A DNA stretch of 64,000 bases from Paenimyroides ummariense (GCF_900115115.1 NZ_FOVI01000012.1:1-64000); one strand, 5' to 3'. Numbered from the stretch's first letter, positions 35,224-45,924 are shown. The notes: generated by a model from the sequence alone, not told the origin. Translations and numbers: made by a program.

Positions 35224-35842
35224 ATACAAAACTGTTATTTTTAAATATTTCCTGATTTATCTGGTCAATGTAGTTCAACACCTCATCTTTACCAAATTCA
35301 TTTTCAGACGATGTTACAAAAAACGGAGGCACTTCTTCCCAACCATTAGCGTGTAATGCTTTTGTGTAAGCTGCCGTATGTTTTTGAATGCTTCCTTTAC
35401 TTATTTTGTCGGCTTTTGTAAAGATGATCCCGAATGGAACACCGCTTTCGCCTAAATAATTGATAAATTCTAAATCGATCTTTTGCGCTTCGTGACGAAT
35501 ATCAACCAAAACAAAGGCACTTACCAATTGCTCGCGTTTTTCAAAATATTCGGTAATGAATTTCTGAAAGATCGCTTTGGTTGATTTGGAAACTTTTGCG
35601 TATCCGTATCCAGGTAAATCGACTAAAAACCAGTTGCTGTTAATTTTAAAATGATTTATTAACTGTGTTTTTCCCGGACGGCTTGATGTTTTTGCCAGAT
35701 TTTTATTGTTGGTAAGCATATTAATCAGTGAAGATTTTCCAACGTTCGATCTTCCTATAAAAGCATATTCAGGAATAGGTTCGGTTGGACATTTCTTTAC
35801 ATCCGAATTACTTATAATAAATTCAGCAGTATTGATCTTCAT
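35222..35842 (-). CDS. engB: ribosome biogenesis GTPase EngB (YihA/YsxC)
   Basis: 206-aa GTPase needed for 50S assembly. G1 [12 protein letters not shown] (~30-41), G2 region [14 protein letters not shown]3 DLPGYG (~75-80), G4 TKAD (~140-143) and G5 TSS (~171-173) are all present. Only 2 bp separate it from the upstream hydrolase gene, so the two are co-transcribed. Confidence 0.96.
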   Translation of the reverse strand: MKINTAEFIISNSDVKKCPTEPIPEYAFIGRSNVGKSSLINMLTNNKNLAKTSSRPGKTQLINHFKINSNWFLVDLPGYGYAKVSKSTKAIFQKFITEYFEKREQLVSAFVLVDIRHEAQKIDLEFINYLGESGVPFGIIFTKADKISKGSIQKHTAAYTKALHANGWEEVPPFFVTSSENEFGKDEVLNYIDQINQEIFKNNSFV

Positions 35843-35844
35843 AA

Positions 35845-36612
35845 TTACTTAATATTTCTTTTTTCAAACCATTGGTCTAAAATTTCATTAAACTCGTTTG
35901 GTTTTTCCATCATTGCAGCGTGCCCGCATTTATCAATCCAAAAAAGATCTGAATCTGGTAACAGCTCGTGAAACTCTTCGGCAACATCGGGTGGTGTTAC
36001 AATATCGTTTCTACCCCAAATAATACAAGTTGGTGTATGCATTTTAGGTAAATCTTTTGCCATGTTATGACGAATGGCACTTTTTGCAATGGTCAATGTT
36101 TTTATAAGCTTCATACGGTCGTTTACTGTTGCGTAAACATCATCAACTATTTCTTTGGTTGCAACCGCCGGATCGTAAAAAACATCTTCTGCCTTCTTTT
36201 TTATAAACTCGTAATCGCCACGGCGCGGGTAAGAATCGCCCATTGCACTTTCGTACAAGCCAGAACTTCCGGTAATAACTAATGCTTCAACAAATTCAGG
36301 GTGCATTTTGGTGTAATACAACGCAATATGTCCGCCTAACGAATTTCCCAATAGAATAATTTTCTCGTATTTTTTATGTTTTACAAAATCGTGTACAAAT
36401 TTTGCAAATGCTTTTATGTTGGTCTTTAGTATGTTTAAAGTATAAATAGGTAATTCTGGCAGTACTACTTTATATCCTTTTTTAGGAAAGTAATCCGATA
36501 CTCCATCGAAATTACTTAAGCCGCCCATTAAACCGTGTAAAATAACAATTGGTGTTCCTTCACCAATTTCAACGTACCTAAACTTTCCTTCTTCTTTTAT
36601 GTTTCGCTCCAT
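35845..36612 (-). CDS. alpha/beta hydrolase
   Basis: 255-aa hydrolase fold. The nucleophile elbow GNSLGGH (Ser about 95), the acid in [10 protein letters not shown] and the His in [10 protein letters not shown] form the catalytic triad; [10 protein letters not shown] gives the oxyanion loop. No signal peptide. Probably an esterase or C-C hydrolase, substrate unknown. Operon with engB. Confidence 0.9.
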   Translation of the reverse strand: MERNIKEEGKFRYVEIGEGTPIVILHGLMGGLSNFDGVSDYFPKKGYKVVLPELPIYTLNILKTNIKAFAKFVHDFVKHKKYEKIILLGNSLGGHIALYYTKMHPEFVEALVITGSSGLYESAMGDSYPRRGDYEFIKKKAEDVFYDPAVATKEIVDDVYATVNDRMKLIKTLTIAKSAIRHNMAKDLPKMHTPTCIIWGRNDIVTPPDVAEEFHELLPDSDLFWIDKCGHAAMMEKPNEFNEILDQWFEKRNIK

Positions 36613-36632
36613 ATATGCGATTTCAATTCGTA

Positions 36633-36640
36633 CAAATATA
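36633..36640 (-). promoter_or_regulatory. -7 box of the hydrolase-engB operon
   Basis: Minus-strand TATATTTG, 20 bp above the ATG at 36612. Confidence 0.45.
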
Positions 36641-36876
36641 CGATATTAATAAAAAATCGTGTAAAGTTAAAGTAGTTTAATTACTAATTGCTGTTTAAGC
36701 TATCTAACCTTACTCTTTTAGTTATTTAAATGTTTTGCATTTTTACTTGATAAATGCCCATTTATTTTGAAAGATACTTATATATTTTTTATGCTTGCTT
36801 AAAAATCTTTAAAAATTATTTTAATCCTTATAATCAATTACTTACAAAAACTTAGTGCGTAATTAAAAACTTATCA
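36641..36876. other. AT-rich spacer upstream of the dcw cluster
   Basis: About 235 bp with no ORF, no strong hairpin and no assigned site between the divergent hydrolase promoter and the MraZ repeats. Confidence 0.5.
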
Positions 36877-36878
36877 AC

Positions 36879-36908
36879 AAAGTGGTAAAAAGTGGTAGAA
36901 AGTGGTAA
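36879..36908 (+). promoter_or_regulatory. MraZ operator, three 10-bp direct repeats
   Basis: AAAGTGGTAA, AAAGTGGTAG and AAAGTGGTAA lie in exact head-to-tail order with a 10-bp period. Three or more helically phased repeats upstream of mraZ are the known MraZ target layout (AAAGTG-type units in mycoplasmas, TGGG-type in E. coli). They end 8 bp before the -7 box, covering the -33 region, which fits repression. Confidence 0.85.
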
Positions 36909-36916
36909 AATTTACT

Positions 36917-36924
36917 TACTTTTG
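36917..36924 (+). promoter_or_regulatory. -7 box of the dcw cluster
   Basis: TACTTTTG fits TAnnTTTG and sits 29 bp above the mraZ start. Confidence 0.55.
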
Positions 36925-36953
36925 TTTTGTAAATAATCTAATGTAGAAATTTA

Positions 36954-37415
36954 ATGCAACCAATAGTAGGTACATACGAATGTAAAATTGACACCAAAGG
37001 AAGGGTGTTGATACCTGCTGCATTAAAAAAACAACTGATTTCTATTGGCGATGGTTTTATTCTAAAACGCTCTGTATACGAGAAATGCGTAGAGCTTTGG
37101 CCAATGAACGAATGGAACAAAATGTTAGAAAAGTTAAACGAATTAAACCGTTTTAACCGCAAGGCAGACACCTTTATTCGCAAGTTTATGGCAGGCGTAA
37201 AGATAGTTGATATCGATGACGCCGGACGTTTGCAAATGAGTAAAGATTTGGTTGAATTCGCAAATATTTCTAAAGACGTGGTGTTTTCATCGAAAATTAA
37301 CCTAATTGAAATCTGGGATAAAGATTTATACGAACAAATTGTAAACGACGAAGAAATGGACTTTGGCGATTTAGCCGAAGAAGTGATGGGAACAATAAAT
37401 AATTATGGAGCATAA
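36954..37415 (+). CDS. mraZ: transcriptional regulator MraZ
   Basis: 153-aa protein with two AbrB-like halves: GTYECKIDTKGRVLIPAALKKQL near the N-terminus and GVKIVDIDDAGRLQMSKDLVEFA around 80-102. It binds repeated boxes upstream of its own gene and represses the dcw cluster. The three 10-bp repeats at 36879-36908 are the likely target. It overlaps rsmH by 11 bp. Confidence 0.96.
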   Translation: MQPIVGTYECKIDTKGRVLIPAALKKQLISIGDGFILKRSVYEKCVELWPMNEWNKMLEKLNELNRFNRKADTFIRKFMAGVKIVDIDDAGRLQMSKDLVEFANISKDVVFSSKINLIEIWDKDLYEQIVNDEEMDFGDLAEEVMGTINNYGA

Positions 37416-38316
37416 CGAATACGAATATCACAACCCCGTACTTTTAAAAGAAACGGTTAACGGTTTAAACATAAAGCCCGATGGAGTTTATGTTGATGTT
37501 ACTTTTGGCGGTGGCGGACATTCAAAAGAAATTATGCGCCATTTGGGACCCAACGGAAAATTGTTTGCTTTTGATCAGGATACCGATGCGTTGAATAATG
37601 CAATAGACGATGATCGTTTTGTTTTGATTAATGAAAATTTCCGATTCATAAAACGATTTCTACGTGTGTACGGAATTAAGCAGGTTGATGGAATTTTGGG
37701 CGATTTTGGTGTGTCATCACATCAGTTTGATGTTGCCGAAAGAGGCTTTTCTACTCGATTTGATGCCGATCTGGATATGCGTATGAACCAAAACAACAGT
37801 CTTTCTGCATACGAAGTAATTAATGATTACGACGAGGTCGCATTAAGCAAAATGTTTTTCTCTTACGGCGAATTAAACAATGCACGCGGTTTGGCTGCAG
37901 CAATTGTAACCGCAAGAAAAGAACAACCGATAAAAAATTCAGAACAGTTAAAAAAAATATTGTCACGTTTTTTACCGGCACATAAAAGCAATAAAATTTT
38001 AGCGCAGATTTATCAGGCAATACGTATCGAAGTAAATCAGGAAATGGATGCTTTAAGAGAATTCTTGGAGCAATCGTTAGAAATACTAAAACCGGGCGGG
38101 CGTTTAAGCGTAATATCATATCATTCGTTAGAAGATCGTTTGGTAAAACGCTTTATAAAAAACGGAATGTTTGAAGGCGAACCAGAGCGCGATTTTTTCG
38201 GAAGATTTGAAGTTCCTTTTGAAACCATAGGAAAATTGATCGTTCCAACCGAAGAAGAAATTAAACAGAACAACCGTGCACGAAGTGCCAAATTAAGAAT
38301 AGCAGAAAAAAAGTAA
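37405..38316 (+). CDS. rsmH: 16S rRNA (cytosine1402-N4)-methyltransferase
   Basis: 303-aa SAM-dependent enzyme methylating N4 of C1402 in the ribosomal P site. Signatures: YHNPVLLKETVNGL, VDVTFGGGGHSKEI (SAM loop), FDQDTDAL, ILGDFGVSSHQFDVAERGFS and the late VISYHSLEDRLVKRFIK. Standard second gene of the cluster; start overlaps the mraZ end. Confidence 0.97.
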   Translation: MEHNEYEYHNPVLLKETVNGLNIKPDGVYVDVTFGGGGHSKEIMRHLGPNGKLFAFDQDTDALNNAIDDDRFVLINENFRFIKRFLRVYGIKQVDGILGDFGVSSHQFDVAERGFSTRFDADLDMRMNQNNSLSAYEVINDYDEVALSKMFFSYGELNNARGLAAAIVTARKEQPIKNSEQLKKILSRFLPAHKSNKILAQIYQAIRIEVNQEMDALREFLEQSLEILKPGGRLSVISYHSLEDRLVKRFIKNGMFEGEPERDFFGRFEVPFETIGKLIVPTEEEIKQNNRARSAKLRIAEKK

Positions 38317-38317
38317 A

Positions 38318-38656
38318 ATGGGATTAAACAATATAATAAAAGCAAAATTTTTGGTTGAAGGGCAATCGTTGAAAAATTGGCTTTTTATAATCTATATTGT
38401 TTTTTGGACCTTAGTTTTAATTGCAAACAACCACTTTTACGAACAAAAAATGATGAAAGTGAAAGATTTAACCGAACAGGTTAAAGAACTTCGATCTGAA
38501 TTTGTTGATAAAAGATCAGAATTAATGCAATTAAGAATGGAATCGAATGTGGCAAAACAAATGGAATTTTACCAGATTTTACCGTCTTCGACTCCGCCAA
38601 AAAAAGTAAAAGTTGTTATCGAGAAAGAAAAAAAGTGGTATGAGATATGGGATTAG
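38318..38656 (+). CDS. ftsL: FtsL-like cell division protein
   Basis: 112-aa bitopic membrane protein: short cytosolic N-terminus, one membrane helix at about 20-37 (WLFIIYIVFWTLVLIANN), then a coiled coil (MMKVKDLTEQVKELRSEFVDKRSELMQLRMES). Topology, size and position between rsmH and ftsI match FtsL, although sequence is poorly conserved. Expected partner: FtsQ and the FtsWI complex. Overlaps ftsI by 10 bp. Confidence 0.85.
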   Translation: MGLNNIIKAKFLVEGQSLKNWLFIIYIVFWTLVLIANNHFYEQKMMKVKDLTEQVKELRSEFVDKRSELMQLRMESNVAKQMEFYQILPSSTPPKKVKVVIEKEKKWYEIWD

Positions 38657-40641
38657 CGAAGAAAACCGAAAATAACAGAATTTACTTTGTTTTCTTTGGA
38701 ATGCTTGCCATTGGTATTGCCATTTTTTTAAAAATGAGCATAATTCAGTTTAAAGAAGGCGAAGAATGGCGCAGCAAAGCAGACAGTTTAACTATTAAAG
38801 ACGAGATTATTCCTGCAAATCGCGGAAATATCTATTCTGCCGATGGTAGTTTGCTGGCAACATCTATTCCAAAATACACGGTTTATTTTGATCCTTATTC
38901 ACCATCAAACGAACATTTCGAACAAAACATACGCGGTTTTTCAGATTCATTAGCCAAGTTCATTCCAAAAAAATCGGCAGGCGAATATGAAGCTTATTTC
39001 CGCAAAGCACGTTCAAACAAAAAGCGTTACATCCATATTGCCACCAAATTAAGCTACACACAGTACATGAAACTAAAATCGTTTCCGCTGTTTAATCTAG
39101 GCAAATACAAAGGCGGAATGATTGTGAACCAGGTGCATGTACGCGAATATCCAATGGGAATGATCGCTAACAGAACCATAGGTTACGAACGTGTTAACGA
39201 CGATAAAACAATTACAAGAAAAGGTATAGAAGCTGCTTTTACTGATTATTTAACGGGTAAAGAAGGCAAGCGTAAGGTACAGAAAATGTCTAAAAACCTT
39301 TGGAAACCAATTCACGACGAAAACGAGATTGATCCGCAAGATGGTTACGACATTACCACTACAATTGATGTTTACATTCAGGATATTGCACATCACGCCT
39401 TATTAAGTTCTTTGGAATATTACGAAGCCGATCACGGAACGGTGGTTGTAATGGAAACAAATACCGGACAAGTAAAAGCGATATCGAACCTTGGAAAAAT
39501 TGACGATGGATCGTACCGTGAAACAGTAAATTATGCCGTTTTAGAACGCCATGATCCGGGTTCTACCTTTAAACTGGCATCGTATATGGCGTTGTTAGAT
39601 GACGGAAAAGCCGATACTGCAACTATTTATGATACGCATGGTGGAATTGTAACATTTTCGGGCAGACAGGTTCGCGATTCTAACCGTCGTGGTTACGGAA
39701 AAATTTCTTTAGGTCGTGCGTTTGAAGTTTCATCGAACACGGTGGTTACGCAAGCGGTTAATCAGGCTTATAAAGACAATCCGAAAGATTTTACAGATAA
39801 AATGAAAGATTTTGGCTTTAACGCCACTTTAGGATTGGATCTTAAAGGCGAACCAAAATCGTACATTCCTGTCCCTGGCGACAGAAACTGGAGTAAAATC
39901 GCCTTACCGTGGATGGCTTACGGATACGGTATTTTGGTAACACCCTTGCAAACGTTAACGCTATATAATTCTATAGCAAACGATGGCGAAATGGTAAAAC
40001 CACAATTTGTAAAAGAAATTCGCGATGTAAATCATGTTATTAAAACATTTGACAAAGAAGTGATTAACCCGCAAATCGTAAAACCAAAAGTGGTTAAAGA
40101 AATGCAGGCAATCATGAAAAACGTGGTTTTAAGAGGAACAGGAAAAGGTTTGCAATCCAAAGATTTTTCAATGGCTGGTAAAACGGGAACAGCGCAAATG
40201 AATTACGGAAACCGAGGCGGAATGTATTATGCATCGTCTTTTGTAGGATATTTTCCTGCCGATAATCCTAAGTATTCTTGTATCGTGGTAATCCACCGCC
40301 CAACAAAACACAGTTATTATGGTGGCGATGTTGCCGGACCGGTTTTTAAACGTATCGCCCAAAAGATTTTTACCGATGTGCCTTCGTTGAAAGAAATTAA
40401 AAATATTGAAACTCCGTCACAAGCGGCAGTAAAAAGTTATAAAAAATATTACGCAAACGTAAAACATTCAGGTTCTGCAATGCCTAACGTAGTTGGTTTA
40501 CCTGCAATGGATGCAGTTGCTATATTAGAAAACTTAGGTTTAAAAGTACAAATTATAGGGTTTGGTAAAGTAAACAAACAATCGGTACCAAACGGAGAAA
40601 AAATTACAAAACAACAAACAATTACATTAGAATTAAGTTGA
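38647..40641 (+). CDS. ftsI: penicillin-binding protein 3, septal transpeptidase with PASTA domain
   Basis: 664-aa division transpeptidase. Membrane anchor ~12-32, pedestal domain with RGNIYSADGSLLA, and transpeptidase motifs SxxK at Ser306 (GSTFK), SSN at 362-364 and KTGT at 512-515. A C-terminal PASTA-like domain (MPNVVGLPAMDAVAILENLGLKV) is present, common for FtsI of this phylum. It cross-links septal peptidoglycan made by FtsW. Its stop overlaps the murE start. Confidence 0.95.
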   Translation: MGLAKKTENNRIYFVFFGMLAIGIAIFLKMSIIQFKEGEEWRSKADSLTIKDEIIPANRGNIYSADGSLLATSIPKYTVYFDPYSPSNEHFEQNIRGFSDSLAKFIPKKSAGEYEAYFRKARSNKKRYIHIATKLSYTQYMKLKSFPLFNLGKYKGGMIVNQVHVREYPMGMIANRTIGYERVNDDKTITRKGIEAAFTDYLTGKEGKRKVQKMSKNLWKPIHDENEIDPQDGYDITTTIDVYIQDIAHHALLSSLEYYEADHGTVVVMETNTGQVKAISNLGKIDDGSYRETVNYAVLERHDPGSTFKLASYMALLDDGKADTATIYDTHGGIVTFSGRQVRDSNRRGYGKISLGRAFEVSSNTVVTQAVNQAYKDNPKDFTDKMKDFGFNATLGLDLKGEPKSYIPVPGDRNWSKIALPWMAYGYGILVTPLQTLTLYNSIANDGEMVKPQFVKEIRDVNHVIKTFDKEVINPQIVKPKVVKEMQAIMKNVVLRGTGKGLQSKDFSMAGKTGTAQMNYGNRGGMYYASSFVGYFPADNPKYSCIVVIHRPTKHSYYGGDVAGPVFKRIAQKIFTDVPSLKEIKNIETPSQAAVKSYKKYYANVKHSGSAMPNVVGLPAMDAVAILENLGLKVQIIGFGKVNKQSVPNGEKITKQQTITLELS

Positions 40642-42101
40642 AAAAATTAAAAGACATATTATATAAAGTGTCGATAGATGCTGTTAGAGGTTCTACCAAT
40701 ATAGACATCTCTGATATTGTCTTTGATTCAAGAAAGATCACTCCGAACTGTGTTTTCATCGCACAAAAAGGAACTATTTCTAACGGACACGATTATATTG
40801 AAAAAGCGATTGAAAACGGTGCAACTGCAATAGTTTATGAAGACGATCCAGCAGTTTTTTCAGATCATGTTACGTATGTTAAAGTTGCCGATGCTAATAA
40901 AGCATTAGCGTTTATCGCAGCTAATTTTTACGATAATCCGTCAGAAAAACTGTCTTTAGTTGGTGTTACAGGTACAAACGGCAAAACCACAATCGCTACA
41001 TTACTACATCAGTTATTTACAAAAGCAGGTTACAAAGTTGGTTTGTTATCAACCGTAAAAATATTGGTAGGAAGTGAAGAATTTCCTGCAACACATACCA
41101 CACCCGATTCTATATCAATAAACAACTACTTAAACCAAATGGTTCAGGCGGGTTGCAGTTATTGTTTTATGGAAGTAAGCTCGCACGGAATCGCTCAAAA
41201 ACGTACCGATGCCTTAGCTTTTAAAGGTGGAATTTTTACCAATTTATCACATGATCACTTAGATTATCATAAAACTTTTGCAGAGTATCGCAACGTAAAA
41301 AAATCGTTTTTTGATTCATTAGCTAAAACATCTTTTGCCATAAGTAATGCCGATGATAAAAACGGAGCTTTTATGTTGCAAAACTGTGATGCAAAGAAAA
41401 CAATGTACAGCATACAGAATGTTGCCGATATAAATGGTAAAATCATTGAAAGTCAGTTTAACGGTATGTTGTTAAACGTGAACAATCAAGAAGTTTGGGT
41501 TCAATTAATCGGAAAATTCAATGCATCAAACCTATTGGCAATTTATGCAACAGCTTTAGAATTAGGCTTAACCAAAGAAGAAGTTTTGCTGCATTTAAGT
41601 ACATTAAAAAGTGTTTCGGGCAGATTTCAGTGTATCGTTTCAAAAACCAAAATCACCGCAATTGTAGATTATGCGCATACGCCAGACGCGTTGGAAAATG
41701 TACTAAAAACCATAGCCGAAATTCGTACGTTTAACGAACAATTGTTTACGGTTGTTGGTTGCGGCGGAAACCGCGATAAAGAAAAACGTCCCGTAATGGC
41801 ACGCATTGCTACAGAAAACAGTGATACGGTTATTCTAACATCAGACAATCCGCGTAACGAAGATCCTTTTGAAATTTTAAAAGACATGGAAGCCGGTGTT
41901 GAAGCACAAAATACCAACAAATATCTGACAATAGAAGACCGTCACCAAGCCATAAAAACAGCCTGTAAAATGGCAAAAGAAGGCGATATTATTTTAATTG
42001 CCGGCAAAGGTCACGAAGATTATCAGGAAATAAAAGGTGTGAAACATCACTTTAACGATTTAGAAGAAGTTATCAAATTTTTAAACGAATTCAATAAGTA
42101 A
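40638..42101 (+). CDS. murE: UDP-MurNAc-tripeptide synthetase MurE
   Basis: Adds the third peptide residue in peptidoglycan precursor synthesis. 487 aa; ATP loop GTNGKTT at 112-118, HTTPDS substrate region, and DNPRNEDP, the motif associated with meso-diaminopimelate specificity. The start appears to be TTG at 40638-40640 overlapping the ftsI TGA; the product begins [11 protein letters not shown], which fits the family, and no good ATG is near. Translational coupling to ftsI is likely. Confidence 0.95.
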   Translation: MKKLKDILYKVSIDAVRGSTNIDISDIVFDSRKITPNCVFIAQKGTISNGHDYIEKAIENGATAIVYEDDPAVFSDHVTYVKVADANKALAFIAANFYDNPSEKLSLVGVTGTNGKTTIATLLHQLFTKAGYKVGLLSTVKILVGSEEFPATHTTPDSISINNYLNQMVQAGCSYCFMEVSSHGIAQKRTDALAFKGGIFTNLSHDHLDYHKTFAEYRNVKKSFFDSLAKTSFAISNADDKNGAFMLQNCDAKKTMYSIQNVADINGKIIESQFNGMLLNVNNQEVWVQLIGKFNASNLLAIYATALELGLTKEEVLLHLSTLKSVSGRFQCIVSKTKITAIVDYAHTPDALENVLKTIAEIRTFNEQLFTVVGCGGNRDKEKRPVMARIATENSDTVILTSDNPRNEDPFEILKDMEAGVEAQNTNKYLTIEDRHQAIKTACKMAKEGDIILIAGKGHEDYQEIKGVKHHFNDLEEVIKFLNEFNK

Positions 42102-42102
42102 A

Positions 42103-43311
42103 ATGCTATACTACTTACTAAAATATTTAGATGGTATGTTCGATTTTCCGGGATCGGCACTGTACCAGTTCATCACCTTTCGTTCGGGAATGGCATTTAT
42201 TTTATCCTTATTGGTATCAACCCTATTCGGAAAAAAAATCATCAATTATTTGCGCAGACAGCAAATTGGAGAAACCGTACGCGAGTTAGGTTTAGAAGGT
42301 CAGAACGAAAAAGCAGGAACGCCAACGATGGGTGGTATCATCATTATCATGGCAACGTTAATTCCGGTTTTGCTTTTGGCTCGATTAGAAAACATCTACG
42401 TTTTGGTTTTGATTTTAACCACAATCTGGATGGGTGTTATTGGTTTTTTAGACGATTACATCAAGGTTTTTAAGAAAGATAAAGAAGGTTTAAAAGGAAA
42501 ATTTAAAGTTGTAGGACAAATTGGTTTAGGAGTTATTGTAGGAGCGATCTTCTATTTCCATCCGAATATTACTGTGCGCGACACACCGAGTATTTTGTTG
42601 GAAACCGGCGTAACAAGTAAGTTCGATATTAAATCAACTACTACAACCATTCCGTTTTTTAAGGATAACGAGTTTAATTACGGACAGTTGATTTCATGGA
42701 TGGGCGACGGATACGAAAATTACATCTGGTTAATTTTTATACCAATTGTAATTTTTATTGTAACGGCAGTTTCAAACGGAGCCAATTTAACCGATGGAAT
42801 CGATGGTCTCGCTGCGGGAACATCTGCCATAACCGTTGTCGCTCTTGGGATTTTTGCATTTGTGTCGGGTAACTTTGTTTTTGCAAACTACCTCAACATT
42901 ATGTACATACCCAATTCCGGTGAAATGACGGTTTTCATCGCCGCCTTTGTAGGTGCGCTCGTCGGTTTTCTCTGGTACAACGCTTTCCCGGCACAGGTTT
43001 TTATGGGCGATACCGGAAGTTTAACTATTGGTGGAGTGATTGCTGTTTTGGCAATTGCAGTTCGTAAGGAAATGTTGATTCCTGTTTTGTGCGGAATTTT
43101 CCTTGCAGAGAACCTTTCGGTAGTAATGCAGGTTGCTTATTTTAAATATACCAAACGAAAATACGGTGAAGGCAGACGCATTTTATTAATGTCGCCCTTG
43201 CATCACCACTACCAGAAAAAAGGATATCACGAAAGTAAAATTGTAACCCGTTTTTGGATTGTAGGTATCTTTTTGGCGATTTTCTGTGTTGTATCATTAA
43301 AATTAAGATAG
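42103..43311 (+). CDS. mraY: phospho-MurNAc-pentapeptide transferase MraY
   Basis: Makes lipid I by moving phospho-MurNAc-pentapeptide to undecaprenyl phosphate. 402-aa polytopic protein with about ten helices and the family motifs GTPTMGG (~67), FLDDYIKV (~108), [20 protein letters not shown] and [12 protein letters not shown] loop insert around 150-190 ([15 protein letters not shown] region) is typical of the phylum. One-base gap to murE. Confidence 0.97.
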   Translation: MLYYLLKYLDGMFDFPGSALYQFITFRSGMAFILSLLVSTLFGKKIINYLRRQQIGETVRELGLEGQNEKAGTPTMGGIIIIMATLIPVLLLARLENIYVLVLILTTIWMGVIGFLDDYIKVFKKDKEGLKGKFKVVGQIGLGVIVGAIFYFHPNITVRDTPSILLETGVTSKFDIKSTTTTIPFFKDNEFNYGQLISWMGDGYENYIWLIFIPIVIFIVTAVSNGANLTDGIDGLAAGTSAITVVALGIFAFVSGNFVFANYLNIMYIPNSGEMTVFIAAFVGALVGFLWYNAFPAQVFMGDTGSLTIGGVIAVLAIAVRKEMLIPVLCGIFLAENLSVVMQVAYFKYTKRKYGEGRRILLMSPLHHHYQKKGYHESKIVTRFWIVGIFLAIFCVVSLKLR

Positions 43312-43312
43312 C

Positions 43313-44644
43313 ATGCGATTGGTAATTTTAGGTGCAGGAGAAAGTGGTGTTGGAACAGCACTTTTAGGAAAGAAAGAAGGTTACGAAGTATTTGTTTCTG
43401 ATTTTGGATCGATTAGTGAAAAATACCAAAAGATATTAAATGAAGAAAAGATCGAATGGGAACAGCAACAGCATACCGAAAGCAAAATTTTAAATGCCGA
43501 TGTTGTTGTAAAAAGTCCGGGAATTCCAGATAAAGCACCCATCGTGAAAAAGTTGCACGAGAAAGGCATCAAGGTAATATCCGAAATTGAATTTGTGTAT
43601 CAGTTTGCAAAAAACACATCAATAGCAATTACGGGTAGCAACGGCAAAACCACCACCACCATGCTAACCTATCATTTGTTAAAGCAAGAAGGATTGAATG
43701 TGGGGTTGGCAGGAAACATTGGCGAAAGTTATGCAAAACAAGTTGCGATAGATCCTGAAAAATTATTTGTGTTAGAATTAAGTAGTTTTCAGTTAGACGG
43801 AAATATCGATTACAACCCGCACATTGCCATTATTACAAACATTAGTCCCGATCATTTAGATCGATACGAATATAAATACGAAAATTACATTGCATCAAAA
43901 TTTCGTATCACAATGAATCAAACCGAGGAAGATTATTTGATTTACGATGCAGACGACGAAGCCATAAACAACTGGCTAAAAAATAACCAAACAAAAGCTC
44001 AATTAGTTCCTTTTTCATTAACAAAAAAATTCGAAAAAGGTGCTTATTTAGAAGATAACAACATTATAGCAATGATAAACAACGAAAAAATTACGGTTCC
44101 TGTAGCCGAAATTGCAATAGAAGGTAAACACAACGTAAAAAATGCCATGGCTGCTACATTAGTTGCGCAAATGATGCGCGTACGCAAACAAACAATTCGC
44201 GAAAGTTTATCAAATTTTCAAAATGCAGAACACCGTTTAGAAAAAGTTGCTAAAATTAATAAAGTACAATACATAAACGATTCTAAAGCAACCAATGTAA
44301 ATGCAACATATTTTGCTTTGGAAAGTATGAATACGCCAACCGTTTGGATTGTTGGTGGTGTTGACAAAGGAAACGATTACGACGAATTAATGACGTTTGT
44401 TCACGAAAAAGTGAAAGCCATTATTTGTTTGGGAATTGACAATACAAAAATCATCAATGCGTTTTCGCCAATTGTAGATTTAATTGTAGAAGCTTCATCA
44501 ATGGAAGAAGCCGTAAAACTGGCATCAAAAGCTTCAGAAGAAGGTGATACGGTTTTATTGTCGCCTGCTTGTGCAAGTTTTGATCTATTCACAAGCTACG
44601 AAGACCGCGGAACTCAATTTAAAAACGAAGTACAAAAATTATAA
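43313..44644 (+). CDS. murD: UDP-MurNAc-L-alanine--D-glutamate ligase MurD
   Basis: 443-aa cytosolic ligase adding D-Glu. N-terminal GAGESGVGTALL nucleotide-sugar loop, ATP loop GSNGKTTT (~108-115), NISPDHLDRY, and INDSKATNVNATYFAL in the central-to-C-terminal region. One base after mraY. Confidence 0.97.
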   Translation: MRLVILGAGESGVGTALLGKKEGYEVFVSDFGSISEKYQKILNEEKIEWEQQQHTESKILNADVVVKSPGIPDKAPIVKKLHEKGIKVISEIEFVYQFAKNTSIAITGSNGKTTTTMLTYHLLKQEGLNVGLAGNIGESYAKQVAIDPEKLFVLELSSFQLDGNIDYNPHIAIITNISPDHLDRYEYKYENYIASKFRITMNQTEEDYLIYDADDEAINNWLKNNQTKAQLVPFSLTKKFEKGAYLEDNNIIAMINNEKITVPVAEIAIEGKHNVKNAMAATLVAQMMRVRKQTIRESLSNFQNAEHRLEKVAKINKVQYINDSKATNVNATYFALESMNTPTVWIVGGVDKGNDYDELMTFVHEKVKAIICLGIDNTKIINAFSPIVDLIVEASSMEEAVKLASKASEEGDTVLLSPACASFDLFTSYEDRGTQFKNEVQKL

Positions 44645-44649
44645 AACAA

Positions 44650-45921
44650 ATGAGAAAGTTATTATCCCAATTTCAAGGCGATAAAGCTATATGGGCGTAC
44701 GTTGTGCTACTTGCCCTATTCTCGTTTATGCCTGTATTCAGCGCAAGTACCAACTTGGTACACGTTGTTGGAACAGGTTCTATTGTAGGTTTGTTGTTTA
44801 AACACTTCGGACATATTTTTGTGGGAATCGTGATCATCTTTTTTGTACACCGCATTCCGTTTGATCGATTAAAATATATTGCTCCGGTAGCCTGGGTGCC
44901 TGTTTCGGCATTATTACTAATAACCGCTGCGCAAGGAATGATGATTGGTGGGGCAAATGCCAGTCGTTGGTTAAAAATTCCGTTGTTAAATATCTCATTT
45001 CAGCCATCATCGTTGGGTTGGATTGCGCTAATAGCTTATATTTCGTGGTTTCTATGGCGCTTTGCCGATGAAAAATACACCTTTGGTTGGTCGTTATTAT
45101 GGTTAGGTGTTCCAACATTATGTATCATTGGTCCGGTATTACCATCGAATTTATCAACAGCAGCAATTATTTTATTTACCATTGCTTTGTTATTGTTTGT
45201 TGGTAAATATCCAATGAAATATATGACCAAAATTATAACCGCTTGTGCCATCATGATTGCGTTGGCAATTGGTATGTTTAAAGCATTTCCAGATATGGCT
45301 CCTTCTCGATACAAAACTTGGGAAGCTCGTTTTAGCAGATTTGGTTCTGAAGATAAAGACGAAGACCGCTATCAGATCGAAAACGCTAAAATTGCCATTG
45401 CACAAGGTCAAATGATTGGTGTTGGACCAGGAAAAAGTGTTCAAAAGAATTTTTTACCACAATCATCATCAGATTTTATTTATGCCATTATTGTAGAAGA
45501 ATTCGGTTTTTTAGGTGGAATGGCTATTTTAATTGTTTACATATTATTACTCTTCCGATTTTTAGTTGTCAGCAACAAAGCACCCAATTTGTTTGGAAAA
45601 TATCTCGCCTTCGGGTTAGGTTTTTCGATCATTTTTCAGGCATTCATCAACATGGGAGTTGCAGTTGAAATTTTCCCAACAACAGGTCAGCCTTTGCCAT
45701 TGGTTAGTTCCGGTGGTACATCAATCTGGATGACATGTGTATCGTTAGGAATTATTTTAAGTATTTCCAGAAAAGAAGAACAGGTTAAAGAACAATTGGC
45801 AAATCAACAGAAAAAACAAGACGAATTTAAACGGATTTTAGAAGAACAACAGGCAGAAGACGATTTAAAGAATGAAAACGATTCGGACGACAATCCGATT
45901 TATGCAGTTTTAAACAAATAA
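44650..45921 (+). CDS. ftsW: septal glycosyltransferase FtsW
   Basis: 423-aa SEDS-family integral membrane polymerase of lipid II at the septum, partner of FtsI. Multi-helix pattern with ASRWLKIPLLNISFQPSS, a periplasmic loop with RFSRFGSEDKDEDRYQ, and the SEDS signature PTTGQPLPLVSSGGTS near 350. The C-terminal ~60 residues are a charged cytosolic tail (KEEQVKEQLANQQKKQDEF). FtsW is chosen over RodA from its place in the cluster. Confidence 0.95.
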   Translation: MRKLLSQFQGDKAIWAYVVLLALFSFMPVFSASTNLVHVVGTGSIVGLLFKHFGHIFVGIVIIFFVHRIPFDRLKYIAPVAWVPVSALLLITAAQGMMIGGANASRWLKIPLLNISFQPSSLGWIALIAYISWFLWRFADEKYTFGWSLLWLGVPTLCIIGPVLPSNLSTAAIILFTIALLLFVGKYPMKYMTKIITACAIMIALAIGMFKAFPDMAPSRYKTWEARFSRFGSEDKDEDRYQIENAKIAIAQGQMIGVGPGKSVQKNFLPQSSSDFIYAIIVEEFGFLGGMAILIVYILLLFRFLVVSNKAPNLFGKYLAFGLGFSIIFQAFINMGVAVEIFPTTGQPLPLVSSGGTSIWMTCVSLGIILSISRKEEQVKEQLANQQKKQDEFKRILEEQQAEDDLKNENDSDDNPIYAVLNK

Positions 45922-45924
45922 ATT

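Noticed and set aside
36641..36876. Replication origin suggested by AT-richness
   Set aside because: No dnaA, dnaN or cluster of DnaA boxes was seen; the AT-rich stretch is an ordinary spacer before the dcw promoter.
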